Source: Frigoribacterium sp. PhB24
GTDB taxonomy: Bacteria > Actinomycetota > Actinomycetes > Actinomycetales > Microbacteriaceae
NCBI RefSeq assembly: GCF_003755185.1
Contig: NZ_RKIC01000011.1
Location: 186,001-250,000, forward strand
Reading direction: 5' to 3'
Length of the DNA: 64,000 nt
Translations under genes and position numbers: made by a program
Notes under the pieces: generated by a model
The model's input: the letters and a program-made list of their open reading frames with translations, nothing else
Databases searched by the model: none
Told to the model about the DNA's origin: nothing
Shown here: one piece after another, positions 20,601-31,133 of the stretch
How the letters are laid out: every line of letters begins with the position of its first letter
Numbering within the stretch: position 1 is the stretch's first letter

Positions 20601-21557
20601 CTCGGCGACGTTGGTCGCGAGGACGATGCGCCTCCGCGTGCCGGCGGTCGTGCTGGGCTGGAAGACCCGGTGCTGGTCGGCCGCGCTCAGCCGTCCGTAG
20701 AGCGGCAACACCTCGGTGTGCGGCAGGTTGCGGCCACGGATGCTCTCTTCCGCGTCGCGGATCTCGTTCTCGCCGCTGAGGAAGACGAGGACGTCGCCGC
20801 TCGACTCGCGCGCGAGCTCGTCCAGGGCCTCGTTGATGCCCTGGAGGTAGTCCTTGTCGTCGGCGCGCTGCCTGCGGTCGCCGCCCCGCGCCTCCTGCCG
20901 GTCGCCCTGTCGACCCGCGGGGCGGTCGTCGTCGTCGAGGTCGCCGTCGTCGTCGCTCGTGGAGTCGTCGGCGACGAGCGGCCGGTAACGCACCTCGACC
21001 GGGTAGGTGCGGCCGGAGACCTCGACGATGGGGGCGTCGCCGAAGTGCTTCGAGAACGACTCGGGGTCGATCGTGGCGCTGGTGATGATCAGCTTGAGGT
21101 CGGGGCGGCGCGGCAGCAGTTGCTTGAGGTAGCCGAGCAGGAAATCGATGGTGAGGCTGCGCTCGTGGGCCTCGTCGATGATGATCGTGTCGTAGCGCTC
21201 GAGCTCACGGTCGAAGTGGATCTCGTTGAGCAGGATGCCGTCGGTCATCAACTTGATCTGCGTGTCGGCACCCACCTTGTCGGTGAACCGCACCTGGTAG
21301 CCGACCACACCGCCGACCTCGTCCCCGAGCTCTTCGGCGATGCGTTCGCTGATCGTGCGGGCCGCGATGCGTCGGGGTTGGGTGTGCCCGATCTTGGTGC
21401 GTCCGAGCTCGAGGCAGATCTTCGGCAGCTGGGTGGTCTTGCCCGAGCCCGTGGCGCCCGCGACGATGACGACCTGGTTGTCACGGATCGCCGCGGCGAT
21501 GTCGTCGCGCCTCTGGCTGACCGGCAGCTCGGCGGGATACGTGATGGTGGGGATCAT
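17664..21557 (-). CDS. hrpA: ATP-dependent RNA helicase HrpA
   Basis: A 1297-residue DEAH-box RNA helicase, implicated in other bacteria in mRNA processing and ribosome rescue. Walker A is GATGSGKTTQ (about residues 33-42), the DEAH box IIIDEAHERS, motif III ITSATID, motif VI SGRSGRTSSG (QRxGRxGR-like); the helicase-associated and long C-terminal HrpA domains follow. Acidic and Arg-rich linkers hold three copies of the genomic repeat word (17784, 18576, 20887). ATG 21557 (MIPTITYP) has GGAGGG 4 nt upstream; the longer frame upstream is non-coding. It lies 27 bp before the LacI gene on the same strand but is a separate unit. A shadow frame covers most of it on the opposite strand. Confidence 0.95.
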   Translation of the reverse strand: MIPTITYPAELPVSQRRDDIAAAIRDNQVVIVAGATGSGKTTQLPKICLELGRTKIGHTQPRRIAARTISERIAEELGDEVGGVVGYQVRFTDKVGADTQIKLMTDGILLNEIHFDRELERYDTIIIDEAHERSLTIDFLLGYLKQLLPRRPDLKLIITSATIDPESFSKHFGDAPIVEVSGRTYPVEVRYRPLVADDSTSDDDGDLDDDDRPAGRQGDRQEARGGDRRQRADDKDYLQGINEALDELARESSGDVLVFLSGENEIRDAEESIRGRNLPHTEVLPLYGRLSAADQHRVFQPSTTAGTRRRIVLATNVAETSLTVPGIKYVIDAGTARISRYSTRAKVQRLPIEAISQASANQRSGRSGRTSSGIAIRLYSETDFEKRPEFTEPEILRTNLAAVILQMISLNLGDIAAFPFLQPPDSRGIKDGLDLLRELGAVTQGGQITRVGKQLTRLPIDPRLARMVVESKTQGTTREVLAIVSALSIQDPRERPLERRAQADEKHSRFRDPKGDFLTLLNLFEYLEDKQKELSGNAFKRLCRDEFLNYLRIREWQDVYRQLSRAARPLGLHIGERSANPDGVHRSLLAGLLSQIGLFDPQKKDFVGARQTRFLIFPGSSLAKKPPAAVMTAELVETSRLFARVAGSIDPAWAEPLAPDLVKRSYGEPHWEKKQGAVVAYERVTLYGVPIVERRRIQFSRIDPAYARELFIRHALVEGDWESHQAFEQKNRQLIRELTEVEERRRRRDILVDGDAAFEFFQRRIPADVASMRDFEGWWRKAKVDTPDLLTMTAADLLGDDEPDVDEQGFPSTWQQGDQTLTLRYKFEPGADDDGVTVIVPLPLLPRLRPVGFDWQVPGLRDELVTSLIKSLPKQIRKNVVPAADWASKITDELPDAPPVDVDEPFTATVAAAIKKLTYAPVSTDDFDLHRVPAHLRVTYAVVDERGRTVGADKDLDALQHRLRDATRDSVARVTQGGGRDERGRGRGRGRGGAGGDTTPVAPRPTSSIEREGLTSWDFDELPAVVDTRHGDTVIRAYPALVDHGDSVSITLMATPADQALATPKGVRRLLMLATPSPVAYVQQHLTSAEKLILATSPYQNTSALFADCLVAVVDDVLFRVKPDGMVMTKKEFLSTRDRVSGAVMDQMFQTVSLVARTLTAARDADKALKGATSMTLLAALTDMRQQRDRLIRPGFVSQTGLQQLQRVPVYLVGITKRTAKLLENPGRDRVWLSEVQQATERYEAAGGTFPPTDTAPPSLVRARWMLEEFRLSLFAQDLRPSESVSLQRIVKVLASA

Positions 21558-21796
21558 GAGCCCTCCATCGTAAGCCGCCCGGCCCGGGGCGGTGCGCGCA
21601 CGTCGTGTCGCCCCCGGTGAGGTCCCTCCGGCCGTGGTGCACAGGCTTGCCGGGGGACACGGAGACACGGGTCGGTCAGGCGTCATCGTCGCCTCATGCC
21701 GACACGCCTCTCGCCTCGCACACGCGACCAGCTCTGCCGGGTGTCGCGTCGTAGGATCGCGGCAGACTGCACGTCGACGGAGACGGAGAAGACACG

Positions 21797-23428
21797 ATGT
21801 CATCAGCACCCAGCCCCCGAGGGCACGCCACCGCGTCGGTCGCGGCCATCCTGGCCGAGTCGGCCGCGCGGTACCCCGACGACGTCGCGGTGATCGTCGG
21901 GCCGACCTCGACCACGTACGCCGAACTCTGGCGACAGACCCTGGCCTACGCCGGTGCCCTCCGCGCCCGCGGCGTCGGCCCCGGCGACCGGGTCGCCATG
22001 CTCGTACCGAACGTCGCCGACTTCCCCCGCGTCTACTACGCCACGCTCGCCCTCGGGGCGGTCGCCGTGCCGGTGCACGCCCTCCTCAAGCGGCACGAGA
22101 TCGAATACGTGCTGCGCGACAGCGGCTCCCGTCTGCTCGTCTGCGCCGCGCCGCTGCTCGGCGAAGGAGGCGCGGGAGCGCAGCTGGCCGGGGTCGACGT
22201 CCTCACCGTGCTCGCGCCTCCTGCCGGCGACGCGCCCGACGGCGCGGCGCCAGACGCCGCCGCCTCGCCCGACCGCCTCGAAGACCTCTCCGCGGACGCC
22301 GAGCCGCTCGACACCTACGTGCCCCGCGACCCGTTCGACACCGCCACGATCCTCTACACGAGCGGCACCACGGGCCAGCCGAAGGGTGCCGAAGGGTCCC
22401 ACCTCGCGCTCATCGAACAGGTCAACACCAACCTGATGACGACGTTCGACATGCACCGGGGCGACGTGCTGCTCGGCGCGCTGCCGCTGTTCCACACCTT
22501 CGGGCAGACCTGCACGATGAACACCGGGTTCCGGGTCGGCGCGACCATCGTCATGCTGCCGAAGTTCGACGGCGACGCCGCGCTCGCCGCCATGGTCGAG
22601 CACGGCTGCGAGGTGTTCATGGGCGTGCCCACGATGTACATGGCCCTCATCGCCGCCGCCACCCGCAGCGAGGCGCGTCCGCCGCTGCGCTACGCCGTCT
22701 CGGGCGGGGCGTCGCTGCCCCTCGCGGTGCTCGAGAAGTTCCAGCAGGTCTACCACGCCCCGATCCACGAGGGCTACGGGCTGACCGAGACCTCGCCCGT
22801 CGCGACCTTCAACCACGTGGGCGTGCCACCCCGACCCGGCACCATCGGCACGCCGATCTGGGGTGTCGACGTCGAGATCGCCGACCAGCACGTCGCGGAC
22901 TCGATCGTGTTGCTGCCGCACGGCGAGATCGGCGAGCTCGTGATCCGGGGCCACAACCTGATGAACGGCTATCTCGACCGCCCCGACGACACGGCCGCGG
23001 CGATCGTCGACGGCTGGTTCCGCACCGGCGACCTCGGCACGAAGGACGACGACGGCTACCTCACCATCGTCGACCGCACGAAGGACATGATCATCCGCAA
23101 CGGCTACAACGTGTACCCACGCCAGGTCGAGGAGGTGCTCGCGCAGCACCCCGACGTCACGATGGCCGCCGTCTTCGGCGTGCCGCACGAGCTGCACGGG
23201 CAAGAGATCGAGGCGGCCGTCGTCCTCCGTGACGGGGCGACGGCGACGCCCGACGAGCTGGTCGCGTTCGTCGCCGACGAGATAGCGGCCTACAAGTTCC
23301 CCCGCGTCGTGCACGTCCTCGACGTCCTGCCGCTCGGCCCCAGCGGCAAGGTGCTCAAGCGCGAGCTCGTCGACCGCTTCTCGGCGGTCACCACCGGCGC
23401 CGACGAGGCGGCCGCGACGGCCCGCTGA
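21797..23428 (+). CDS. Long-chain fatty-acid CoA ligase (AMP-binding)
   Basis: A 543-residue ANL-superfamily enzyme activating a carboxylic acid as an acyl adenylate and then a CoA thioester. Core motifs: the P-loop-like YTSGTTGQPKGAE, LPLFHTFGQT, the A5 motif EGYGLTETSP, the GWFRTGDLG aspartate motif, DRTKDMIIRNGYNVYP and the catalytic lysine in GPSGKVLKRE. Chain-length specificity cannot be told. ATG 21797 has GGAGAAG upstream, with TAGGAT (21752-21757) as a likely -10. Two exact repeat copies (22165-22174 and 22213-22222, opposite orientations) lie in an Ala/Gly/Pro-rich linker (GEGGAGAQ and LAPPAGD), outside the catalytic motifs. A terminator follows. Confidence 0.9.
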   Translation: MSSAPSPRGHATASVAAILAESAARYPDDVAVIVGPTSTTYAELWRQTLAYAGALRARGVGPGDRVAMLVPNVADFPRVYYATLALGAVAVPVHALLKRHEIEYVLRDSGSRLLVCAAPLLGEGGAGAQLAGVDVLTVLAPPAGDAPDGAAPDAAASPDRLEDLSADAEPLDTYVPRDPFDTATILYTSGTTGQPKGAEGSHLALIEQVNTNLMTTFDMHRGDVLLGALPLFHTFGQTCTMNTGFRVGATIVMLPKFDGDAALAAMVEHGCEVFMGVPTMYMALIAAATRSEARPPLRYAVSGGASLPLAVLEKFQQVYHAPIHEGYGLTETSPVATFNHVGVPPRPGTIGTPIWGVDVEIADQHVADSIVLLPHGEIGELVIRGHNLMNGYLDRPDDTAAAIVDGWFRTGDLGTKDDDGYLTIVDRTKDMIIRNGYNVYPRQVEEVLAQHPDVTMAAVFGVPHELHGQEIEAAVVLRDGATATPDELVAFVADEIAAYKFPRVVHVLDVLPLGPSGKVLKRELVDRFSAVTTGADEAAATAR

Positions 23429-23433
23429 GCGAG

Positions 23434-23454
23434 GTCCGGGGACGCCCCCCGGAC
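23434..23454 (+). terminator. Terminator after the acyl-CoA ligase gene
   Basis: A perfect 8-bp stem (23434-23441 with 23447-23454) with a 5-nt loop, 6 nt after the stop codon. No T-tract, as is common at this GC content. Confidence 0.6.
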
Positions 23455-23465
23455 GGGGATCACCA

Positions 23466-23494
23466 GGACGGGGGCTGCCCGGACGGGGGCTGCC
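23466..23494. repeat. Tandem 15-bp direct repeat upstream of the cell-wall-binding gene
   Basis: GGACGGGGGCTGCC occurs at 23466-23479 and 23481-23494, and a shorter related piece lies just upstream. The repeats sit about 60-90 bp before the GTG start of the next gene and could be promoter-proximal binding sites or replication slippage. Confidence 0.45.
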
Positions 23495-23555
23495 AGAGGC
23501 GGGATCGGACTCCTAGCCTCACAGCAGAACCTCAGCCCGATCCGACAGGACCCCC

Positions 23556-24677
23556 GTGAACCCTCACATCGCCCGAGCCCTCGGCGTGACCGCCGCCGTC
23601 GGCGGCATCGTCGCCCTCAGCCTGGCCGGCGTCACGGCCGCGACCGCCGAACCCGCCACCGGGTCGTTCGACGGCGCCGCCGCCGCGGTCGCCTCCGCTC
23701 CGGTCCTCGACCGCTACCAGGGGTCCGATCGCTTCGCGACGTCCGCCGACATCGCGGGCCGGGCCTACCCGGGCGGTTCCGGCACGGTCATCATCGCCAA
23801 CGGGGTGCAGTTCCCCGACGCCCTGAGCGCCGCTCCGGCCGCCGCGAAGATCAAGGCTCCCCTCCTCCTGACGGCTCCGACCGCGCTGCCGTCGTCGGTC
23901 GCCAAGCGCCTCGTCGCCCTCAAGCCGCGGAACGTCGTCGTCGTCGGCGGTGTCAACGCCGTGTCGCCCGCCGTCGCCTCTGAGATCGGCCGCATCACCG
24001 GTGCGACCGTCGAGCGCGTCCAGGGCGCCGACCGCTACGCGACCTCACGGGCCGTCGTCGACGCCTTCTTCGCCGACACCGGCGTCTACCGTGCCTTCGT
24101 CACCTCGGGCCAGAACTTCCCGGACGCCATCAGCGCCAGCGCCGCCGCCGGTGCCGGCAGCACCGACTCGACCGGTGCGCCGGACGCGGTCGTGCTCGTC
24201 CCGGGCCTGGCCTCCGGGGTCGACGACGCCACGTCGACGCTGCTCGACTCCCTCGGCGTCGAGACCGTCGCCGTCGTCGGTGGCCCCGCCGCCGTCTCGG
24301 ACGGCATCCTCCGCGACCTCGACGCGCAGTTCCCGGACCAGGTCGCGCTGCTCGCCGGCGAGGACCGCTACGAGACCTCGGCCTTCGTGTCGTTCTTCGC
24401 CTTCAGCGATGCCACGGGTGACACCCCTCGCACCGACGACTCGGGCACCGTCTACCTGGCGTCCGGCCAGAACTTCCCGGACGCCCTGTCCATCGCGGCC
24501 GTGGCCGGAGCCGAGAAGTCGCCGGTGCTGCTCACGCCGCCCGGGTGCACGAACTTCTTCGCCGCCGACCTCATCTCGGGCCTGGCGTCCGAGCGGGTCG
24601 TCACCATCGGTGGACCGGCCGCCGTCTCCGAGAACGCCGCGACGCTCAACTACTGCTCCGAGCCGGCACGCCGCTGA
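23556..24677 (+). CDS. Secreted cell-wall-binding repeat 2 protein
   Basis: A 373-residue exported protein. The N-terminus is a signal peptide (basic start, hydrophobic LGVTAAVGGIVALSLAGVTA, Ala-rich cleavage region about residues 30-33). The mature part consists of cell-wall-binding type 2 repeats (PF04122-like): RYQGSDRFATSADIA, RVQGADRYATSRAVV and LLAGEDRYETSAFVS start successive units, each followed by FPDALS/FPDAIS and VVVVGGVNAVS, AVVGGPAAVS or TIGGPAAVS. Such repeats bind the actinobacterial wall; no catalytic domain is attached, so it is a stand-alone wall protein of unknown role. Start is GTG 23556 with AGGA upstream; CTAGCCT near 23515 is a possible -10. Confidence 0.88.
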   Translation: MNPHIARALGVTAAVGGIVALSLAGVTAATAEPATGSFDGAAAAVASAPVLDRYQGSDRFATSADIAGRAYPGGSGTVIIANGVQFPDALSAAPAAAKIKAPLLLTAPTALPSSVAKRLVALKPRNVVVVGGVNAVSPAVASEIGRITGATVERVQGADRYATSRAVVDAFFADTGVYRAFVTSGQNFPDAISASAAAGAGSTDSTGAPDAVVLVPGLASGVDDATSTLLDSLGVETVAVVGGPAAVSDGILRDLDAQFPDQVALLAGEDRYETSAFVSFFAFSDATGDTPRTDDSGTVYLASGQNFPDALSIAAVAGAEKSPVLLTPPGCTNFFAADLISGLASERVVTIGGPAAVSENAATLNYCSEPARR

Positions 24678-24704
24678 CGCGTTCCGACGCCGACGTCGCA
24701 CGAT

Positions 24705-24759
24705 GACCGCCATCGTGCCCGCCGCGCCCCTCCCGGGCACGGCGGGCACGGTGGCGGTC
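24705..24759 (+). terminator. Strong terminator after the cell-wall-binding gene
   Basis: The 20-nt arms 24705-24724 and 24740-24759 pair along their whole length with one T-G wobble, enclosing a 15-nt loop. The hairpin starts 28 nt after the stop codon and separates it from the citrate synthase promoter. Confidence 0.8.
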
Positions 24760-24886
24760 CGTCGTCGAGGCCCTCCCGCCGCGGGGCCGTCGCCACCTAG
24801 AGTGGAGCCTCGACGATCGTGTCGCGGGCCCCGGCCCCGCACGACCGGCTCGCCCCGGCGGGCCCGCCTCATCACGAAGGAGTGAC

Positions 24887-26071
24887 ATGAGCGACACCAT
24901 CACCGCACCCGCCCCGGCCGCCTCCGACGGCCCCGAGATCCACAAGGGCCTGGCCGGCGTCACGGTCGACCGGACGGCGGTCTCGAAGGTCGACGCGGCC
25001 AGCAATTCGCTGCTCTACCGCGGCTACCCGGTCCAGCAGCTCGCCGCCGAGCGGGACGTCGAGGACGTCGCCTGGCTGCTGTTGCACGGCGAGTTGCCGA
25101 CCGCCGCCGAGCGGCGCGACTTCGACGCCGAACTGCGGGCGCACCGCTCGCTCGCCCCCGGGCTGCAGCACCTCATCGACCTGATCCCGACCTCGGCCCA
25201 CCCGATGGACGTCGTCCGCACCGCGGTGAGCGCGATCGGCGCGGCCCGGCCCGAGCCGACCACGGGCGCGGGCGCCTACGACGTCGACGACACGCGTCGA
25301 CTCGCCACGCACCTGTTCGCCGTGCTGCCCGCCGTGATCGCGTACGACCAACGGCGTCGCCACGACCTGCCGCCGGTGCCGCCGCGCGACGACCTCGACT
25401 ACAGCGCCGACTTCCTGCACCAGGTGTTCGACCGCGAGCCCGACGCGCTCGACGTCGACGCGTTCGACACCTCGATGACCCTCTACGCCGAGCACTCCTT
25501 CAACGCCTCGACCTTCACGGCGCGTGTGATCGCCTCGACGTTGTCCGACCTGCACTCGTCGATCGTCGGGGCGATCGGCGCCCTCAAGGGCCCGCTGCAC
25601 GGCGGCGCCAACGAGGCCGCGCTCGAGCTGCTCGACCGCGTCGGCCCGGCCGAGGGGGCCGTGGCCTGGCTCGACGACGCGTTCGCCCGCAAGGAGAAGA
25701 TCATGGGCTTCGGCCACCGGGTCTACAAGAACGGCGACAGCCGGGTGCCCACGATGGAGGACGCCCTCGGCCGCCTCGTCGACCGGGCCCGCGAGCAGGG
25801 CGACGACCGCGTCGACGGGCTCAAGGAGACCTACGACGTCGTGGCCGCGACGGTGTTCGAACGCAAAGGACTGAAGCCCAACGTCGACTACCCGTCCGGG
25901 CTGGCGTACCACCTGATGGGCTTCGAGACGCCGGTCTTCACGCCGCTGTTCGTCGCGTCGAGGGTGCTCGGCTGGAGCGCCCACGTCATCGAGCAGCGCG
26001 AGGCCAACTCGTTGATCCGCCCGTTGAGCGAGTACGACGGTGCGCCCCTGAGGGACGTCCCCGCGCGCTGA
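24887..26071 (+). CDS. prpC: 2-methylcitrate synthase / citrate synthase
   Basis: A 394-residue citrate-synthase-family enzyme condensing propionyl-CoA (and probably acetyl-CoA) with oxaloacetate. The N-terminal IHKGLAGVTVDRTAVSKVD and SLLYRGYPVQQLA are typical of the PrpC group; the catalytic histidines are in LKGPLHGGANEAA and GFGHRVYKNGD and the aspartate in KPNVDYPSGL. prpB and prpD are not adjacent, so it may mainly serve as a second citrate synthase. ATG 24887 has AAGGAG 5 nt upstream; TAGAGT near 24797-24802 is a possible -10. It is followed by the YyaL-like gene after 17 bp. Confidence 0.88.
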   Translation: MSDTITAPAPAASDGPEIHKGLAGVTVDRTAVSKVDAASNSLLYRGYPVQQLAAERDVEDVAWLLLHGELPTAAERRDFDAELRAHRSLAPGLQHLIDLIPTSAHPMDVVRTAVSAIGAARPEPTTGAGAYDVDDTRRLATHLFAVLPAVIAYDQRRRHDLPPVPPRDDLDYSADFLHQVFDREPDALDVDAFDTSMTLYAEHSFNASTFTARVIASTLSDLHSSIVGAIGALKGPLHGGANEAALELLDRVGPAEGAVAWLDDAFARKEKIMGFGHRVYKNGDSRVPTMEDALGRLVDRAREQGDDRVDGLKETYDVVAATVFERKGLKPNVDYPSGLAYHLMGFETPVFTPLFVASRVLGWSAHVIEQREANSLIRPLSEYDGAPLRDVPAR

Positions 26072-26088
26072 CGCCTACCGTGGCCCGC

Positions 26089-28095
<2,007 letters not shown>

Positions 28096-28159
28096 CGGCC
28101 CGACCGCGGCGGGCGTCGACGTCTCGCAAGGCCCACCGGACGGAGGTCGCCCGCTCGCC

Positions 28160-29044
28160 TCAGGCGGCGGCGGGCACGAGCGGTGCCGCCGGGTCGGCCA
28201 CCCACTCGGCGAGCGAGCCGTCGTACACCGAGACGTGGGGGCGGCCGAGGACGGCGAGGGCGAGCGCGTCGACGCTGGCGGAGACGCCCGAGGCGCAGTA
28301 CACGACGGTGCGCGGTTCGTCGGGCACGACGGCGAGGCGGTCGCGCAGCACGGGGTCACGGACGAGGGTGCCGTCGTCGGCCATCAGGGTCTCGGCCGGG
28401 ACGTTGACGCTGCCCGGGATGTGCCCGGCGCGGGCCAGCGGGCTCGAGCTGCCGTCGAACTCGTCGGGGGGCGAACCGCTGACGAGGGCGGCTCGTTCGT
28501 CGCCCGCGACGACGGACTCGACGAATGCCTTGTCGACCCAGTGGCCGGGGCGTTCGGTCGCGACGAACCGTGCGGGCGTCGGCAGGACGTCGCCGAGGTC
28601 GTACGGCTTGCCCTGCGCGAGCCACTGCGACCAGCCGCCGTCGAGCACCGCCACGGCGTCGTGCCCGTAGGCGCGGAACAACCACCACAGGCGGGACGCC
28701 CAGCGGCCGTCGACGGTGTCGTACACGACGACCGTGCTGTCGTTCGAGACGCCCAGCGCGGCGGCCGCGGCCTGGAAGCGCTCGACGCCGGGGCGCGTGA
28801 ACGGCAGACCGGACCCCGGGTCGCTGAAGTCGACGAGCAGGTCGGCCAGGACGGCGCCAGGCACGTGACCGTCGCGCTCGAACCCGTCACGACCGGTGGC
28901 GTAGGCGACCGACGTGCGGCCCGTGTCACCGTCGAGACCGAGGTCGACGAGCACCGTGGCGTCGACGACCGTCAGGTCGTCGGCGCCGAGGTGATCGGCC
29001 AACCACTGCGCCGAGACGACGGGTGAGGTGAGGACGGGTGCCAT
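28160..29044 (-). CDS. Sulfurtransferase (two-domain rhodanese)
   Basis: A 294-residue thiosulfate or 3-mercaptopyruvate sulfurtransferase. The first, inactive rhodanese domain carries HVPGAVLADLLVDFSDP and DGRWASRLWWLFRAYGH; the second has HIPGSVNVPAETL and the active-site loop CASGVSAS with the persulfide cysteine. It moves sulfane sulfur to a thiophilic acceptor such as cyanide or a protein thiol. ATG 29044 has a TAGCGT box (complement of 29052-29057) 7 nt upstream, so it is probably leaderless; the longer frame upstream lacks support. It is convergent with the YyaL-like gene. Confidence 0.9.
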   Translation of the reverse strand: MAPVLTSPVVSAQWLADHLGADDLTVVDATVLVDLGLDGDTGRTSVAYATGRDGFERDGHVPGAVLADLLVDFSDPGSGLPFTRPGVERFQAAAAALGVSNDSTVVVYDTVDGRWASRLWWLFRAYGHDAVAVLDGGWSQWLAQGKPYDLGDVLPTPARFVATERPGHWVDKAFVESVVAGDERAALVSGSPPDEFDGSSSPLARAGHIPGSVNVPAETLMADDGTLVRDPVLRDRLAVVPDEPRTVVYCASGVSASVDALALAVLGRPHVSVYDGSLAEWVADPAAPLVPAAA

Positions 29045-29114
29045 GCGGGCCACGCTAACGCCGTCCGGTGACATCGCCCGGTGAGCCCGCAACGAAGCGT
29101 CACAGGAACTGCCG

Positions 29115-29158
29115 TGAGACGCCCCGCAACACCGGGACGGCCCCCGTCGGTCGTCTCA
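29115..29158 (-). terminator. Possible terminator after the CoA-binding protein gene
   Basis: Outer 7-bp arms (29115-29121 with 29152-29158) enclose an inner 5-bp hairpin (29136-29140 with 29144-29148). It overlaps the stop codon of the minus-strand gene and would end the metY transcript. Confidence 0.4.
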
Positions 29159-29722
29159 GCGACCGGCCTTCTTCGCGGTGATCACACCGGTGTCGAAGCC
29201 CATCAGGTTCAGCCCGCCGTTGAAGCGGGCGTGCTCGACCTTCATGCAGCGGTCCATGACGACGGTGAGCCCCTTCTCCTCGCCGTAGCGGGCCGCTTCT
29301 TCGTCGTAGATGCCGAGCTGCACCCAGATGGTCTTCGCGCCGATCGCGAGCACGTCGTCGACGACCGACCGGATGTCGGAGGCCTTGCGGAACACGTCGA
29401 CGACGTCGGGCACCTCGGGCAGCGAGGCCAGGTCGGGGTAAGCCTTCTGGCCGAGGATCGTGTCGGCGCGGGGGTTGACGAAGTAGACGCGGAGGTCGGT
29501 CGACTGCTGCAGATACGTGCCGACGAACGAGCTCGACCGGCTCGGGTTCGGCGAGGCGCCGACGACGGCGACGCTCTTCGCCGACCGCAGGATGGCCTGG
29601 CGCTCGCGGGCCGACGGTCCCACCCACGTGCGCTGCGACCTGAGGAGCTTGGCCAGGGGCGACGACGCGGGCAGTTCGCAGGTCAGCCCGTTGGTCAGCT
29701 GCGTGGTGACGGTGTCGGTCAC
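29156..29722 (-). CDS. CoA-binding domain protein (YccU type)
   Basis: A 188-residue protein with a Rossmann-like CoA-binding domain as in succinyl-CoA synthetase alpha. VAVVGASPNPSRSSSFVGTYL (about 51-71, nucleotide loop), VYFVNPRADTILGQKAYPDL and KTIWVQLGIYDEEAARY are the conserved blocks, ending in VVMDRCMKVEH. Function of the family is unclear. The GTG start at 29722 lies 6 nt after the metY stop, with AAAGGCGAG inside the end of metY serving as the ribosome site, so the two are one operon; a link to sulfur amino-acid metabolism is inferred from that. Confidence 0.85.
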   Translation of the reverse strand: MTDTVTTQLTNGLTCELPASSPLAKLLRSQRTWVGPSARERQAILRSAKSVAVVGASPNPSRSSSFVGTYLQQSTDLRVYFVNPRADTILGQKAYPDLASLPEVPDVVDVFRKASDIRSVVDDVLAIGAKTIWVQLGIYDEEAARYGEEKGLTVVMDRCMKVEHARFNGGLNLMGFDTGVITAKKAGR

Positions 29723-29728
29723 GTCGGG

Positions 29729-31021
29729 TCACTCGCCTTTCATCGCCGCGGCCAGTGCCTGGTCGAGGTCGTGGATGATGTCGTCGGGGTCTTCGATGCC
29801 GACGCTGATGCGCACCGAGCCGGGCAGCACGCCCGCGTCGACGAGCTGCTGCTCGCTGAGCTGGGCGTGGGTGGTCGAGCCCGGGTGGATGACGAGCGTC
29901 TTCGCGTCGCCGATGTTGGCGAGGTGGCTCGCGAGCTCGACCGACTCGATGAAGGTCTTGCCTGCCGGACGGCCGCCCTTCAGCTCGAAGGTGAAGACCG
30001 ATCCGGGGCCCTTCGGCAGGTACTTCGCCGCACGCTCGTGGTGCGGGTGCCCGGGGAGCCCGGCCCAGCGCACGCGCTCGATGCGGGGGTCGGCGTCGAG
30101 CCACTCGGCGACCTGGCGGGCGTTGTCGACGTGCGCCTGCATGCGGAACGGCAGGGTCTCGACGCCCTGGGCGAGCAGGAAGGCGGAGTGGGGAGCGAGG
30201 GCCGGGCCGATGTCGCGCAACTGCTCGGCCCGCAGTCGGGTGAGGAAGGCGTACTCGCCGAAGTTGCCGGACCAGTTCAGCCCGCCGTAGCTCGGAACGG
30301 GCTGGTCGAAGAGCGGGAACCGCTCGCCGTCCCACTCGAACCGGCCGGACTCGACGACGACGCCGCCGAGCGTGGTGCCGTGCCCGCCGAGGAACTTCGT
30401 GGCCGAGTGCACGACGACGTCGGCACCCCACTCGATCGGCCGGTTGAGGTAGGGGGTGGCGATGGTCGAGTCGACGATCAGCGGCAGGCCGTGCGCGTGG
30501 GCGACGTCGGCGAGGCCCTCGAGGTCGGCGACCTCGCCGGACGGGTTGGCGACGGTCTCGACGAACAGCACCTTCGTCTCGGGCCGGATCGCGGCGGCGT
30601 AGTCCGCCGGGTCGGAGGACTGCACGAAGGTCGTCTCGACGCCGAAGCGACGAAGGGTGACGTCGAGCTGGGTGATCGACCCGCCGTACAGGTTGGCGCT
30701 GGCGACGATGTGGTCGCCCGCGCCCGCGAGAGAGGCGAAGGTGACGAACTGGGCGCTCAGCCCGCTCGCCGTCGCGACGGCGCCGAGGCCGCCCTCGAGG
30801 CTGGCGACGCGTTCCTCGAAGGAGGCGGTGGTCGGGTTGGCCAGGCGGCTGTAGATGTTGCCGTACTTCTGCAGGGCGAAACGTGCCGCGGCGTCGTCGG
30901 TGTCGTCGAACACGAAGGCGCTCGTCTGATAGATGGGCAGCGCCCGCGCCCCCGTCGCCGCGTCGGGGATGTTGCCCGCGTGGATCGCCCGCGTGCGGAA
31001 GCCGTACTCACGATCTGCCAT
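29729..31021 (-). CDS. metY: O-acetylhomoserine sulfhydrylase
   Basis: A 430-residue PLP enzyme of the Cys/Met metabolism family making homocysteine directly from O-acetylhomoserine and sulfide. Key parts: FRTRAIHAGNIPD, ALPIYQTSAFVFDD, the aromatic-tyrosine region YGNIYSRLANPTT, the PLP aspartate in IVDSTIATPYLNRP, and the PLP lysine in VVHSATKFLGGHGTTLGG. The length (430) and the HGTTLGG segment favour MetY over cystathionine synthases. A TAGCGT box (complement of 31028-31033) 6 nt before the ATG indicates a leaderless transcript. Followed closely by the CoA-binding protein gene. Confidence 0.93.
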   Translation of the reverse strand: MADREYGFRTRAIHAGNIPDAATGARALPIYQTSAFVFDDTDDAAARFALQKYGNIYSRLANPTTASFEERVASLEGGLGAVATASGLSAQFVTFASLAGAGDHIVASANLYGGSITQLDVTLRRFGVETTFVQSSDPADYAAAIRPETKVLFVETVANPSGEVADLEGLADVAHAHGLPLIVDSTIATPYLNRPIEWGADVVVHSATKFLGGHGTTLGGVVVESGRFEWDGERFPLFDQPVPSYGGLNWSGNFGEYAFLTRLRAEQLRDIGPALAPHSAFLLAQGVETLPFRMQAHVDNARQVAEWLDADPRIERVRWAGLPGHPHHERAAKYLPKGPGSVFTFELKGGRPAGKTFIESVELASHLANIGDAKTLVIHPGSTTHAQLSEQQLVDAGVLPGSVRISVGIEDPDDIIHDLDQALAAAMKGE

Positions 31022-31080
31022 GACTCCACGCTAGCCGCTGGGCGTCACACGGGGACCCGGGGCGTCACACGGCGGAACAG

Positions 31081-31131
31081 AGCCGGCCCGCGCCTCCTGC
31101 GGGGGAGGAGGCGCCGAGGCGCGGGCCGGCT
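31081..31131 (-). terminator. Terminator after pmt containing the repeat word
   Basis: Perfect 16-bp arms 31081-31096 and 31116-31131 with a 19-nt loop. The 5' arm carries an exact CGCGCCTCCT (31089-31098, reaching into the loop) and the loop carries a one-base variant AGGAGGCGCC. It lies 3 nt beyond the pmt stop. Confidence 0.8.
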
Positions 31132-31133
31132 GC

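Noticed and set aside
17607-21620. Antisense frame of 1337 codons opposite hrpA
   Set aside because: Composition is that of a shadow frame, with no start context and no motifs; hrpA on the other strand has all helicase motifs.
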